Assembly: GCF_937468385.1 (NCBI RefSeq) | Contig: NZ_CALBWS010000015.1 | Coordinates: 1-64,000, forward strand | Source of the DNA: Neobacillus rhizosphaerae | Lineage (GTDB): Bacteria; Bacillota; Bacilli; Bacillales; Cytobacillaceae | DNA length: 64,000 nucleotides | Direction of reading: 5' to 3' | Position numbers and translations under genes: made by a program | The notes under the pieces: generated by a model | The model's input: the letters and a program-made list of their open reading frames with translations, nothing else | What the model was told of the DNA's origin: nothing | Databases searched by the model: none | Shown here: positions 34,206 through 42,768 of the stretch, piece after piece | Layout: every line of letters starts with the position of its first letter | How positions within the stretch are numbered: position 1 is the stretch's first letter

Positions 34206-34221
34206 TTTATACTAGTATAAA
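34206..34221. promoter_or_regulatory. 16-bp perfect palindrome between fabF and the MmyB-like regulator gene
   Basis: TTTATACTAGTATAAA lies 65 bases upstream of fabF and 26 bases upstream of the regulator start, in the overlap of the two promoter regions (TATACT and TATAAA can be read in it). It is the expected place for a shared operator. Confidence 0.65.
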
Positions 34222-34247
34222 TACCACCATGTTTGGAGGGATCGGGC

Positions 34248-35093
34248 TTGAATAACCACACGAGATTAGCTGCCCTTTCAGATTTTTTAAAATCTAAACG
34301 TTCCAAAATCCAACCAGAATCTGTTGGATTGCCCACAGGAATCCGAAGAAGAACTCCAGGTCTTAGGAGAGAGGAAGTGGCCCAGTTAGCAGGTGTCAGT
34401 ACTACTTGGTATACCTGGTTAGAGCAAGGAAGAGATATAAAGGTTTCCTCTGTTGTGCTAGATTGCATAGCTACCGCCTTACAATTAACCAATGATGAAC
34501 GGAAATATTTATATGATTTAGCATTGGATACACACGTAATAAGCACTATGAAATCAGTGGAACAACCAAAAATCAGTCCTTCTTTAGAGAAAATCCTCAA
34601 GGAATTGAAGTATTGTCCAACTGTTGTAACCGACCGTTATTGTCAAATTATCGGTTGGAATCAGGCGGCAACCCATGTTTTTCTCGATTTTGAACAGGTC
34701 CCAGTGGAAGAGCGAAACTTAATTCGCTTAGTGTTTGAAAGAAAAGAGCTACGGTCACTAGCTGTCAATTGGGAGCACTTTGTCAAAGGATTTCTCGCCA
34801 TTTTTCGTGTATACTACGGCCAATATGTCGGAGAAGACTGGTACAAACAATTTATTGAGGAGATGAGTGAGCATCACCAAGAATTCCAGACGCTTTGGCT
34901 TGATAGCCAGGTTAGTACTGCTCCAGATGTTCAAATTGAATTAAGACATGCCAAGGCAAGAAAAATGCTTTTTAATTTAACCTCGCTTCAGTTACAAGGG
35001 GATAATGATTTACGACTCAGCATCTATACGCCAATAGAAGGCTCCGCAACAGAAGAGAAATTAAAAAATTTAATGAATAAAAACAGTGACTGA
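34248..35093 (+). CDS. XRE-family regulator with MmyB-like ligand-binding domain
   Basis: About 281 residues. The N-terminal helix-turn-helix includes RRTPGLRREEVAQLAGVSTT and WYTWLEQGRD, the signature of the MmyB-like (MltR) family. The C-terminal PAS-like domain (about 100-270) has YCPTVVTDRYCQIIGWNQAA and ends LSIYTPIEGSATEEKLKNL. This ligand-binding domain is reported to hold fatty acid in a characterised relative. TTG 34248 follows GGAGGGATCGGGC; TTG 34233 would leave the ribosome site inside the gene. Being divergent from fabF with a shared palindrome suggests acyl-responsive control of fabF. Confidence 0.85.
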   Translation: MNNHTRLAALSDFLKSKRSKIQPESVGLPTGIRRRTPGLRREEVAQLAGVSTTWYTWLEQGRDIKVSSVVLDCIATALQLTNDERKYLYDLALDTHVISTMKSVEQPKISPSLEKILKELKYCPTVVTDRYCQIIGWNQAATHVFLDFEQVPVEERNLIRLVFERKELRSLAVNWEHFVKGFLAIFRVYYGQYVGEDWYKQFIEEMSEHHQEFQTLWLDSQVSTAPDVQIELRHAKARKMLFNLTSLQLQGDNDLRLSIYTPIEGSATEEKLKNLMNKNSD

Positions 35094-35255
35094 ACCATAC
35101 TAAGCTGAAATATTTACCCTAGCATTTTTCCCAGGTTGGACAAATCTAGTAAAATAGGGCAAAAATACAGCTAAGAGAAACCTGTTCAAGCAAAGCACAA
35201 ATTGACAGGATTTCACTTTGGATGACTGTTAATATGAAATTAAGGAGTGAGCGAT

Positions 35256-36116
35256 ATAGGCTGGGTTGAATCTTTACAGAAGGCAATTGAATATATAGAG
35301 GAACATTTACTAGAACAGATTTCCATTGAAAGTATTGCAAAACAGGCAAATGTTTCGGCATTTCACTTTCAACGTACTTTTTCAATCTTAACGGATATAA
35401 CTGTAGGGGAATATATCCGCCGCAGACGTTTATCTCTTGCTGCCCAAGAACTCTACAATACAAGCAGTAAAATCATTGATATCGCCCTTAAATATGGCTA
35501 TGACACTCCCGAGGCATTTACGAAAGCATTTCGCCGACAGCATGGCCTTACACCTAGTCAAGCAAGGAATCATTCTGGAAAAATGAAATCTTATAACCGC
35601 CTGGTGATTCAGGTGAGTCTGAAAGGAGCAGATCCTATGAATTACAAAATTGTCGAAAGAGAAAGTTTTCAAGTAGTTGGAGTTAAGCGGGAGTTTTCAT
35701 GTGTCAATGGCGAGAATTTAATAGCAATACCAAAAATGTGGAATGACGTTCACGTAGATGGCACCAACGACCTATTATTTAAGTTGAATAATGGTCAAAT
35801 TAAAGGCGTAGTCGGGGTATGTGTGGATAAACGGGACCAAGGATCGCAATTAATGGATTATTGGATTGCTGCAGAAAATGATGGTGACGCGCCCGATGGT
35901 TTATTGCAGCTAGAAATCCCTGCATCGAAATGGGGTGTATTCGAAGTTCACGGACCAATGCCCGATGCCATTCAGCAAGCATGGAAACAAATCTTCTCAG
36001 AATGGTTCCCATCCAGTCACTATCAGCATGCTGGCACTCCCGAAATGGAAGTATACTCTGACGGAGACCCATCAAGTCCTGATTATTACTCTGAAATTTG
36101 GATACCGTTAATGTAA
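35256..36116 (+). CDS. AraC-family regulator with GyrI-like effector domain; non-AUG start likely
   Basis: About 286 residues. Two AraC helix-turn-helix units lie at the N-terminus (EYIEEHLLEQISIESIAKQA then ALKYGYDTPEAFTKAFRRQHG). From about residue 120 comes a GyrI-like/AraC_E_bind domain (YKIVERESFQVVGVKREFSC through YYSEIWIPLM), as in Rob/BmrR-type multidrug sensors. AAGGAG at 35242-35247 is followed 8 bases later by ATA (35256), where relatives have Met-Gly/Asp-Trp. The only ordinary start, GTG 35247, overlaps the ribosome site. I annotate from the ATA; GTG is the alternative. Confidence 0.85.
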   Translation: MGWVESLQKAIEYIEEHLLEQISIESIAKQANVSAFHFQRTFSILTDITVGEYIRRRRLSLAAQELYNTSSKIIDIALKYGYDTPEAFTKAFRRQHGLTPSQARNHSGKMKSYNRLVIQVSLKGADPMNYKIVERESFQVVGVKREFSCVNGENLIAIPKMWNDVHVDGTNDLLFKLNNGQIKGVVGVCVDKRDQGSQLMDYWIAAENDGDAPDGLLQLEIPASKWGVFEVHGPMPDAIQQAWKQIFSEWFPSSHYQHAGTPEMEVYSDGDPSSPDYYSEIWIPLM

Positions 36117-36246
36117 GACCCGTTAAATCAATAAATATTAAACTCACGATTGAAATACGCACTGGGCCCATCTTTGTTCGCATTTCCATTGGGATCCCTC
36201 TGAAAATAAGCCGAACGGCTTTGAGTACACCTACTTTTGTAACAGA

Positions 36247-36275
36247 AACGGACTTCCCTCAAATAGAAGTCCGTT
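36247..36275. terminator. Bidirectional hairpin between the AraC-type and DinB genes
   Basis: Perfect ten-base stem AACGGACTTC/GAAGTCCGTT with a 9-base loop. It is just beyond the DinB stop on the minus strand. Only short T-runs follow. Confidence 0.6.
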
Positions 36276-36282
36276 CATTTAC

Positions 36283-36804
36283 CTACAATGATGGTTCACC
36301 TTGTTTTTCATACAAGTAAAAAATAAAATCTGTCGACGGACCGGGATAACCCATTTGCCGCACCATTGCTGTTATATTCCCCCTATGATAGGTACCATGA
36401 TTTACGACATGCTGCACCAATTCAGAAAGGCTCGTTTTCAGTTTGCCATACATGGGATGGGTAATCGTTTTACTGGCATCTAAATCCTCTTGGCTACTTA
36501 GAAAATCTACATATTGCTTGGAAAATTCCAAGTACGTTCTTTCCACTTCTTCGATATTCTGATTTTTCATCTCTTCAGAATACCTTCCAACTAGCTGCTG
36601 TATGTCTTCATAGCTTTTATCTGACATGGCACATAACCAAACGATATCTGTTTTAAAAAGATGGCCGATGACCTCTTCCAAATTTGGAAACACACTTTTT
36701 ACTTCCTGGCGATATATTTCACTTGGCAATTCCTTTAAATGGTTAAATACCCGACGATTCGCCCAAACATTGTAATCATACAGACGCAGTACATTATGAT
36801 TCAT
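36283..36804 (-). CDS. DinB-family protein
   Basis: 173 residues in a four-helix bundle. YDYNVWANRRVFNHLKELP at the N-terminus, LEEVIGHLFKTDIVWL with the first His, and LVQHVVNHGTYHRGNITAMV with the His pair (H-x3-H) give the DinB metal site (three His). DinB/YfiT-like proteins are metal-dependent thiol or small-molecule transferases; substrate unknown. It ends QMGYPGPSTDFIFYLYE, the usual DinB tail. ATG 36804 behind AGAAGGTG is preferred over TTG 36807. Confidence 0.88.
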   Translation of the reverse strand: MNHNVLRLYDYNVWANRRVFNHLKELPSEIYRQEVKSVFPNLEEVIGHLFKTDIVWLCAMSDKSYEDIQQLVGRYSEEMKNQNIEEVERTYLEFSKQYVDFLSSQEDLDASKTITHPMYGKLKTSLSELVQHVVNHGTYHRGNITAMVRQMGYPGPSTDFIFYLYEKQGEPSL

Positions 36805-36807
36805 CAA

Positions 36808-37258
36808 TCAAACACCTTCTCTTTTAATATTCTCCGTGTTCACTGTACCTTCATTTCCTCTTTTGAAATTCCAGTAATCTTCGCCAATAGCAATTGTCCT
36901 ACTTTGTTATCTTAAGCCTCTCTTATCCTTTCTAAAAATTTTTCAGCTTATTTTCCTGTAAAAATTTTTACTTGTTTCCCATTAAATTTCTCTATCGTTG
37001 TTGGATTTTCCTTTTTCATTTACAAGGTTATTGAATAACTTTAGATGGATAAAATCATTTCTTCATTTACAACGCTGGTCCTGATAATGGATAATTAGAT
37101 AAAATACCGGAAACATGTAAAAGAAATACAATATTTCCAATAAGAAGGTGTCGCGTTTTTTTCTTCAACTAAAGGTAGCAGTTGAACAGTTTAAAAAGAA
37201 TTATCAGAATTTTCGATAATTAATATATAGCTTACATTATATAAGGAGGTAGTTGTTA
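36808..37258. other. Gap between DinB and VOC genes
   Basis: About 450 bases. On the minus strand around 36860-37020, short interrupted frames (for example NPTTIEKFNGKQVKIFTGK followed by a stop, then AEKFLERIREA) read like a decayed gene, but no family is recognisable. A ribosome site AAGGAGG for the VOC gene is at 37243-37249. Confidence 0.35.
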
Positions 37259-37645
37259 GTGAATACACCTTTAAAAACACCTTTAAAAAACCGTATTGGT
37301 GGTGTGTTTATTCCTGTTCGTGACCTTGAGAAAGCAAAAAAATGGTATAGTAAAATACTTGGTTTGGAAGGTGGTGAAATATATTTTGGTCATTTATATA
37401 ATGCTCCTATGGATGGTACGGCAGGATTAATTTTAGATACGATGCCAAAGTGGAGAGATGAAAATGGTAACATTTCAACTTATCAAGTACCATCCATTCA
37501 GTTTGTAACGGATGATATTCAAGCCTCATACCAATTTTTGAAAGAAAATAATGTTGAATTATTGTCAGAGATTGAGGACGATTTTTATTTTGTTTTTAAA
37601 GACCTAGATGGTAACGTATTGATGCTATGTAGGGATGTATCTTAA
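37259..37645 (+). CDS. VOC-superfamily (glyoxalase-like) protein
   Basis: 128 residues. GVFIPVRDLEKAKKWYSKIL is the usual first beta-alpha unit of VOC proteins. The second unit (PSIQFVTDDIQASYQFLKEN) ends YFVFKDLDGNVLMLCRD, where the metal-ligand Glu of glyoxalases is missing (Leu-Met-Leu instead of E-x-W/F-type). Bleomycin-binding or dioxygenase-like relatives exist, but the function is unknown. GTG 37259 is spaced 9 bases after AAGGAGG; the TTG at 37253 is too close. Confidence 0.8.
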   Translation: MNTPLKTPLKNRIGGVFIPVRDLEKAKKWYSKILGLEGGEIYFGHLYNAPMDGTAGLILDTMPKWRDENGNISTYQVPSIQFVTDDIQASYQFLKENNVELLSEIEDDFYFVFKDLDGNVLMLCRDVS

Positions 37646-37802
37646 CGAATATTTATTAAGCTAAACGGTGAGATTCTTCAAGATGAAGCTCGCCTTTTTT
37701 CTTATTCGTCTAAGAATTAGGAGAGTTGATATAGGATTCCTACAATTTTTAACGAATTATCAATAATAATAAACATAACAAGGTATCAAGGGTGGTGAAA
37801 TA

Positions 37803-38609
37803 ATGGGAAAGCAAATGAATTTTTATATGGACGACGAAATGGAAAAATGTATAATCACCAGACTTCGGACCGCAGGTTGTGTTTTCGCAGAAGATGAGAC
37901 CCGGTTGCTTATCTCAGAGGCACGGACGCCGGACACCCTTGCCGCCATGGTGGAACGACGAGAAGCCGGTTTTCCCCTCGAACACATCATTGGTTGGGCG
38001 GATTTCTGCAGTATACGTATAGCGGTGGAGCCAGGAGTCTTCGTACCCCGTCGCCGCACCGAGTTTCTTGTCCACCAGGCAGCTGCTCTCGCCATGCCTG
38101 GGGCCATCGTCGTTGACCTTTGCTGCGGCACTGGTGCAGTGGGCGTTGCGCTGGCTGCAGCTCTTGGAGGGATCGAGTTGCATGCAATTGATATCGACCC
38201 AGTCTCAGTGCGGTGTGCCCACCGCAACGTTACTTCCGCCGTTGGTAACGTGTACGAAGGAGACCTCTATCAGCCACTGCCATCTAAACTGCGTGGCCGC
38301 GTCGACATCCTGGTCGCAAACGCACCCTACGTACCTACCGAGGCAATCAAGCTGTTACCCCAGGAGGCGCGCGAACATGAGGCGCGGGTTGCACTCGACG
38401 GGGGCACGGACGGTCTGGACGTCCAGCGAAAGGTGGCTAGTAAGGCGCCACTCTGGTTGGCGCCCGGCGGTCATCTATTGGTCGAGACTAGCCAGCAGCA
38501 AGCCATGCAAACCGTTGAGATCTTTGCTCGGAACGGGCTAATCCCACAGGTGGCAAATTACGACGAACTGGACGCTACTGTCGTAATTGGAACCATGCCA
38601 GCCCTCTAG
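37803..38609 (+). CDS. PrmC-related N5-glutamine methyltransferase-like protein, GC-rich
   Basis: 268 residues. The Rossmann-fold motif I VDLCCGTGAVGVALA (104-118), the Asp of motif II AIDIDP and the NAPY motif (173-176, NPPY in true PrmC) place it with SAM-dependent PrmC/HemK relatives. The NAPYVPTEA variant with LPQEAREHE matches the actinobacterial-type putative protein-(glutamine-N5) methyltransferase group of unknown substrate. It is far richer in G+C, particularly at third positions, than all neighbouring genes, indicating recent transfer. ATG 37803 follows GGGTGGTGAAATA. It stands alone. Confidence 0.85.
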   Translation: MGKQMNFYMDDEMEKCIITRLRTAGCVFAEDETRLLISEARTPDTLAAMVERREAGFPLEHIIGWADFCSIRIAVEPGVFVPRRRTEFLVHQAAALAMPGAIVVDLCCGTGAVGVALAAALGGIELHAIDIDPVSVRCAHRNVTSAVGNVYEGDLYQPLPSKLRGRVDILVANAPYVPTEAIKLLPQEAREHEARVALDGGTDGLDVQRKVASKAPLWLAPGGHLLVETSQQQAMQTVEIFARNGLIPQVANYDELDATVVIGTMPAL

Positions 38610-38864
38610 AATGAATACGCCCAGCTAGGCCTTACCGCATATGCAAGTGATAATTGCTTGGCACTTTGCTGCTAGACAAAAAGATTTCCTATTGCAACTA
38701 CATTTTCTGTGGTGAAGGTATGCTTCATGGCTGGCTACTGGATCCTTTGAAGAATTTTCGGTCGTCAATACCCCCTATTGGCGACCCTAAAAGTTTCCCC
38801 CTCCACTGATTGAAAAACGTTCAAGGGCGAATGGCCAAGCTTGTTGGTCATCAATTTTAAGAAA

Positions 38865-39209
38865 TCAATGTCTTGGTGCCCAAAGCATAACAGAGACACC
38901 AATTAAACAAATAATTGCACCAATCCAATCGTAGGTATCAGGAGCCTTTTTATCAACACCCCAGCCCCATAATACCGCAAGAAAAATAAACACGCCCCCA
39001 TAAGCAGCATATACCCTTCCAAAAGAAGGAAACTTTTGTAGTGTTGGGATAATCCCATACAGAATTAAGATGATGCCTCCGATTATTCCGAACCAAAATG
39101 ACTTGTCTTCTTTCAGCCATAACCAAATTAAATAGCCCCCACCAATTTCCGCCAATCCTGCAAAAATAAATAATAATATCGAATAAAAAATGATAGCCAC
39201 TCTCCTCAT
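38865..39209 (-). CDS. YnfA/UPF0060-family small membrane protein
   Basis: About 114 residues with four membrane helices. [20 protein letters not shown] is the diagnostic start of UPF0060 (YnfA), followed by a [18 protein letters not shown] helix and the [20 protein letters not shown] and [20 protein letters not shown] helices. YnfA proteins belong to the small multidrug resistance superfamily and are proposed drug or cation exporters. ATG 39209 fits the family; the frame extends to 39341 without a ribosome site. The substrate is unknown. Confidence 0.85.
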   Translation of the reverse strand: MRRVAIIFYSILLFIFAGLAEIGGGYLIWLWLKEDKSFWFGIIGGIILILYGIIPTLQKFPSFGRVYAAYGGVFIFLAVLWGWGVDKKAPDTYDWIGAIICLIGVSVMLWAPRH

Positions 39210-39397
39210 CCAACCATTTCTCATTAAGCTTAAGCAAAAAAACACCAAAAAATCAATGGATATCTCCCGATAATAAATGTTGTTGACTAAGGAAATAAAT
39301 GATTTGCTCCATACAAAAATCAGCTTGTCCACTTGAGGCAAGGAATAAGCTGTCTGCTTCGGTAATAAGTTAGCTGCTGCACAGGAAAAAATAAAAA

Positions 39398-39435
39398 AGA
39401 ACTCTGAATAACAAATAATTTGATATCAGAGTTCT
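39398..39435 (-). terminator. Terminator downstream of azlCD
   Basis: On the minus strand AGAACTCTGA/TCAGAGTTCT pair around an 18-base loop and are followed by TTTTTTATTTTTT. It lies 170 bases after the azlD stop. The rest of 39436-39603 shows no gene. Confidence 0.75.
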
Positions 39436-39603
39436 CTGCGTCTTATGGAAATATCCTTGCAACATGATCAGCTAAAACTTCCACTTTCTATGCATTATTT
39501 TCACCTTTTGAAACGATCGATTTTACCATTAAAGAAAAAAATCAGCATATTTAGTGTTGCAAAATCTATTTTCCATCGTATTACTGACAAAAAAATAAAT
39601 TTT

Positions 39604-39930
39604 TTAAAACAAAAATCGTAATATCATCAAGGATATTATTCCTGTCAGAACAGTGGCTAATAAACTGCGTGTCTTTATCGCAATGAAAAAGGTGGGGATA
39701 GCAGCTAGTATTTCAACGTTCCCAGCAGATAGCGAAATTTCCCCATCAGCCATGAGAATCTCTTGACCTACTAAGGCAGCCATTACAGAAATGGGGATAA
39801 AACTTAACCATCGTATCCCCCATTCAGGCAGTTCAAAGCGGCTAAGTACCATCAGCGGCAGGACCCTGGGAATGAATGTGACAATCGCTGTTCCTAAAAT
39901 AATCAAAAGAATCGCCCATCTTACTTCCAT
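39604..39930 (-). CDS. azlD: AzlD-type branched-chain amino-acid exporter subunit
   Basis: 108 residues, four hydrophobic helices. ILGTAIVTFIPRVLPLMVLS, LPEWGIRWLSFIPISVMAAL and AAIPTFFIAIKTRSLLATVL are the conserved features of AzlD, the small partner of AzlC in export of branched-chain amino acids and analogues. It overlaps azlC by 10 bases, so the two are translated together. There is no Lrp-type regulator (azlB) nearby, unlike the B. subtilis azl operon. Confidence 0.9.
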   Translation of the reverse strand: MEVRWAILLIILGTAIVTFIPRVLPLMVLSRFELPEWGIRWLSFIPISVMAALVGQEILMADGEISLSAGNVEILAAIPTFFIAIKTRSLLATVLTGIISLMILRFLF

Positions 39931-40655
39931 TTTTCCAACACCATCCCTATCGTTGAAGCAATAATTGTTGCCGCAATCACACCAAGACTGCTTGAAAACA
40001 CGGAGCTAATGCCCACAGAAATAACCACTGCGATGATGGCAACGACAACATCCAGTTTGATTTTTTTTCGACCTAAAATCGAGAGAACCAGAAGCCCAAT
40101 AAACATGGCCGGCAAGGCATAATCTAACCCGAATTTTTCAGGATTTGAAATCCAATTTCCAAAATAGGCACCGGCTATATTGGCCATCACCCAGTTTAAC
40201 CATGCTGTAATATTTAGCCCGTGCATCCATTTCTCACTAATGTTTCTCTTATGTGCCGCTTTATTAATGGCAACGCCAAACGTTTCATCGGTAAGCAGCG
40301 TTCCGATGAGCATATTCTTAAAAGGTGAAAGATGGCGAAAATAAGGCGAAAGGGCCGCGCTAAGTAGAATGTGACGAACGTTGACAAAGAAAATGGTAAT
40401 AATAATGGCTGTGGTTGAACTATTAGCGGCAATCATTCCCGCTGCAATAAATTGAGCTGAACCAGCATAAAGAACGAAACTTAACAGGGCAATCTCCGCA
40501 ATGCTAAGACCTGCCGTCTTTTCAACAACACCCGCAGCAAATCCAATACTTAAGTAACCCAACAGTGTTGGAATACAATCCTTTACACCTAGGACAAAGG
40601 AATCCTCGTCACTTGGATTGACCGCTGATTCTATTTCGGCGTTCGATAGACTCAC
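39921..40655 (-). CDS. azlC: AzlC-type branched-chain amino-acid exporter subunit
   Basis: 244 residues. The segments CIPTLLGYLSIGFAAGVVEK, LLSFVLYAGSAQFIAAGMIA, VNVRHILLSAALSPYF and LTDETFGVAI are conserved in AzlC. It has about seven membrane helices. GTG 40655 is preceded by GAAGGAGGGGATAGA. The upstream 94-codon frame (40672-40956) ends 16 bases before this start and may belong to the same transcript. The exported compounds are presumably branched-chain amino acids. Confidence 0.92.
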   Translation of the reverse strand: MSLSNAEIESAVNPSDEDSFVLGVKDCIPTLLGYLSIGFAAGVVEKTAGLSIAEIALLSFVLYAGSAQFIAAGMIAANSSTTAIIITIFFVNVRHILLSAALSPYFRHLSPFKNMLIGTLLTDETFGVAINKAAHKRNISEKWMHGLNITAWLNWVMANIAGAYFGNWISNPEKFGLDYALPAMFIGLLVLSILGRKKIKLDVVVAIIAVVISVGISSVFSSSLGVIAATIIASTIGMVLEKWK

Positions 40656-40671
40656 TCTATCCCCTCCTTCG

Positions 40672-40956
40672 TCATCTTTGTAGTGAAACAGCGAAATAGT
40701 AAAGGAAAATTCGGTTCGGATTACTTGAACGGTTTTCCGGTAACCACATGAAACAGGTTACTTGTTGTTCACTTTCTAAAGCAGAAAGATTTTTTTCAAG
40801 AAAATCAAATGATTGTTCAAAGGTATTATAATAGGTACTATAGCAATATTCAATATTTTGAAAAAATAAAGCCTGCAGTGCCTGACTTTGTTCGTATTGG
40901 ATAGTTATTCGATAACTTTTGAAAAATATATTCTGACATTGCATTAAAATCTTCAT
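40672..40956 (-). CDS. Hypothetical protein upstream of azlC, 94 residues
   Basis: ATG 40956 opens a soluble frame of 94 residues rich in Gln, Phe, Tyr and Cys (MQCQNIFFKSYRITIQYEQS, then SALESEQQVTCFMWLPENRS). The composition is protein-like, and it is packed 16 bases ahead of azlC in the same direction. The ribosome site is poor (GAGG, 13 bases upstream). I do not recognise a family, and it could be a spurious frame. Confidence 0.4.
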   Translation of the reverse strand: MKILMQCQNIFFKSYRITIQYEQSQALQALFFQNIEYCYSTYYNTFEQSFDFLEKNLSALESEQQVTCFMWLPENRSSNPNRIFLYYFAVSLQR

Positions 40957-41098
40957 CCAAATATATTGCCTCTAGAATGAGCGTAATGTAGTATTACTGA
41001 AAGAACGCGTTAAACGTAAAGATCAAAAATTTAATCATTTTCATCATTTTGGTTTTAATGTCATATTCTAAGCACAAACAATAATTAGGAGGAGAACG

Positions 41099-41569
41099 AT
41101 GTTTTTATCCTATCCCATTTTGGCAGCGCTTTTAGGTATGTTGATCGCCCAATTTGTAAAAATCCCCATCCACTATATAACCTCAAGAGAAATAAAATGG
41201 AACCTGATGTTTAGTACTGGTGGAATGCCTAGTTCTCATACATCTACAATTATTTCTTTGACTACAGCCATTGGAATCACTACAGGAGTTTATTCCAATG
41301 AGTTTGCCATTTGTGTGGTCGTATCCCTCATCGTCATGCATGATGCTACTGGGGTTCGAAGACATGCAGGATACCATGCGGAGGTTTTAAATACCTTGTT
41401 AGCTAATTTCAATCTTCTCATCGAAACTTTAAAAGACCCGAATTTAAAGAAAACAGAGTCAAGAGAAAAACTAAAAGAATTATTAGGACATCAACCTGCA
41501 GAAGTTTTTTTTGGAGCGATAACAGGTATCATCGTTGGTATTCTAACTTATCAGTTCTATCCGTTTTAA
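41099..41569 (+). CDS. Divergent PAP2-family protein (YuiD/DUF212)
   Basis: 156 residues, four helices. FSTGGMPSSHTSTIISLTTA is the PAP2-like C2 motif (PSSH) and RRHAGYHAEVLN the C3-like segment. These residues and the short length mark DUF212/YuiD proteins, which share the acid-phosphatase fold. Substrates are probably lipid or isoprenoid phosphates, but activity has not been read from the sequence. AGGAGGAGAACG precedes the ATG. It diverges from the azlC region. Confidence 0.88.
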   Translation: MFLSYPILAALLGMLIAQFVKIPIHYITSREIKWNLMFSTGGMPSSHTSTIISLTTAIGITTGVYSNEFAICVVVSLIVMHDATGVRRHAGYHAEVLNTLLANFNLLIETLKDPNLKKTESREKLKELLGHQPAEVFFGAITGIIVGILTYQFYPF

Positions 41570-41616
41570 TCATCGTGTTAGGATAAGTTTTATTTTTTTT
41601 CAGAAAGGAGCCCATT

Positions 41617-42399
41617 ATGGACTTAGGATTAAAAGGAAAAGTAGCATTAATAACAGGGGCAAGTAAAGGAATTGGATTAGAAACAGCTGTAAATTTAGTT
41701 ATTGAAGGTGCCAACGTCGCTATTTGTGCAAGAAATGGTGAAAATCTAAAAACAGCTGCAACCTTTATTTTTGAAAAAACAGGCACTGAAGTATTATACC
41801 TAGAGGCGGATGTAACGAAGGAAGATGATTGTAAAAGAATTGTAACTGCTACAGCCGATAAATATGGTCGAATCGACATTTTAATCAATAATGCTGGTAC
41901 TTCTTCAGCGCACTCATTTGAAAAAGTGGGAACCGAACTATGGCAACATGACCTCGATTTAAAACTATTTGGTGCGATCCATTGTTCGCGGTATGCCATT
42001 CCCTATATGCGTCAGGTTGGAGGAGGGGCAATTGTGAATGTGACGGCGGCCATTGCCAAAACTCCACCCTCTTCTTCTTTACCAACTACTGTGAGCCGAG
42101 CAGCAGGCATGGCTCTTACTAAGGCGATGAGCAAAGATCTTGGTCCAGACAATATCCGTGTTAACACCGTATGTATTGGTCTAATCCGAAGTGATCAAAT
42201 TGAAAGAAAGTGGAAACAAACAGCGCCTGAATCCTCATGGGAACAATTTTCAAGGAATACAGATCATCATATTCCTCTAGGGCGGATTGGAAATACGGAC
42301 GAGGCTGCTAAAGTAATTACATTCCTCTCATCAGATGCTGCCTCTTATGTAACAGGTACAGCAGTGAATATAGATGGTGGATTGGCTGGCGTTTTATGA
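41617..42399 (+). CDS. Short-chain dehydrogenase-family protein with substituted catalytic motif
   Basis: 260 residues. The NAD(P)-binding motif TGASKGIG (13-20) and NNAG (91-94) are intact, and the C-terminal VTGTAVNIDGGLAGVL is normal. However, the Y-x-x-x-K pair is replaced: the segment reads SLPTTVSRAAG, with Thr157 at the Tyr position and Arg161 at the Lys position. The same SLPTTVSRAA type of motif is seen in a subset of SDRs, so it may be a real subfamily with altered chemistry. AAAGGAGCCCATT precedes ATG 41617, 47 bases after the YuiD gene. Confidence 0.85.
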   Translation: MDLGLKGKVALITGASKGIGLETAVNLVIEGANVAICARNGENLKTAATFIFEKTGTEVLYLEADVTKEDDCKRIVTATADKYGRIDILINNAGTSSAHSFEKVGTELWQHDLDLKLFGAIHCSRYAIPYMRQVGGGAIVNVTAAIAKTPPSSSLPTTVSRAAGMALTKAMSKDLGPDNIRVNTVCIGLIRSDQIERKWKQTAPESSWEQFSRNTDHHIPLGRIGNTDEAAKVITFLSSDAASYVTGTAVNIDGGLAGVL

Positions 42400-42485
42400 A
42401 TGCTCGACCACTCTAAAGAAGATCTCTTTCTAAAAAAATTTGCAAACTGACTAAAAAAAACGCACTCCCCCGTTTAGCGACGTAT

Positions 42486-42583
42486 AGGCTAGATTACTAG
42501 GAATCTAGCCTCGTTCTCCTAAACGCTCGATGTCATAAGCTGGACTGCTCTGTGGTAAACAAACCAACAGCAGTCCAGCTTAT
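42486..42583. other. Two strong hairpins in the gap between the SDR and hydroxylase genes
   Basis: Perfect stem AGGCTAGATT/AATCTAGCCT (42486-42511) is followed by a perfect 14-base stem ATAAGCTGGACTGC/GCAGTCCAGCTTAT (42535-42583, 21-base loop). Outside them CGTTTAGCG and CTAAACGC-like segments could pair as well. No T-run follows either stem. It lies between convergent genes. Confidence 0.6.
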
Positions 42584-42768
42584 CCTTGTCAAAACAAACA
42601 TCTATAGTCAGAGGAGTATTCATTATTACTTACTCCAATCCTCAACTGATTTTCTGGGGAATCAATCCCTTTTTCTTCGGTAAAAAACAGAGTATTCAGA
42701 TATTAGAAATCATAACCACATCACCATGATCACTCCGTTAAGTATTGTACCTTGGTTGTTCTTATACA

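Noticed and set aside
36098-36319. Plus-strand frame after the AraC-type gene
   Set aside because: It reads through the terminator hairpin and into the antisense of dinB, and lacks a ribosome site.
37823-38541. Long overlapping frames on both strands of the PrmC-like gene
   Set aside because: High GC removes stop codons in other frames; only the frame at 37803-38609 carries the methyltransferase motifs.
38700-38840. Possible insertion-sequence end (CCCCCTATTGGCGACC and nearby AAAGTTTCCCCCTCC)
   Set aside because: It vaguely recalls IS21-type termini, but there is no transposase remnant or inverted partner, so it cannot be supported.
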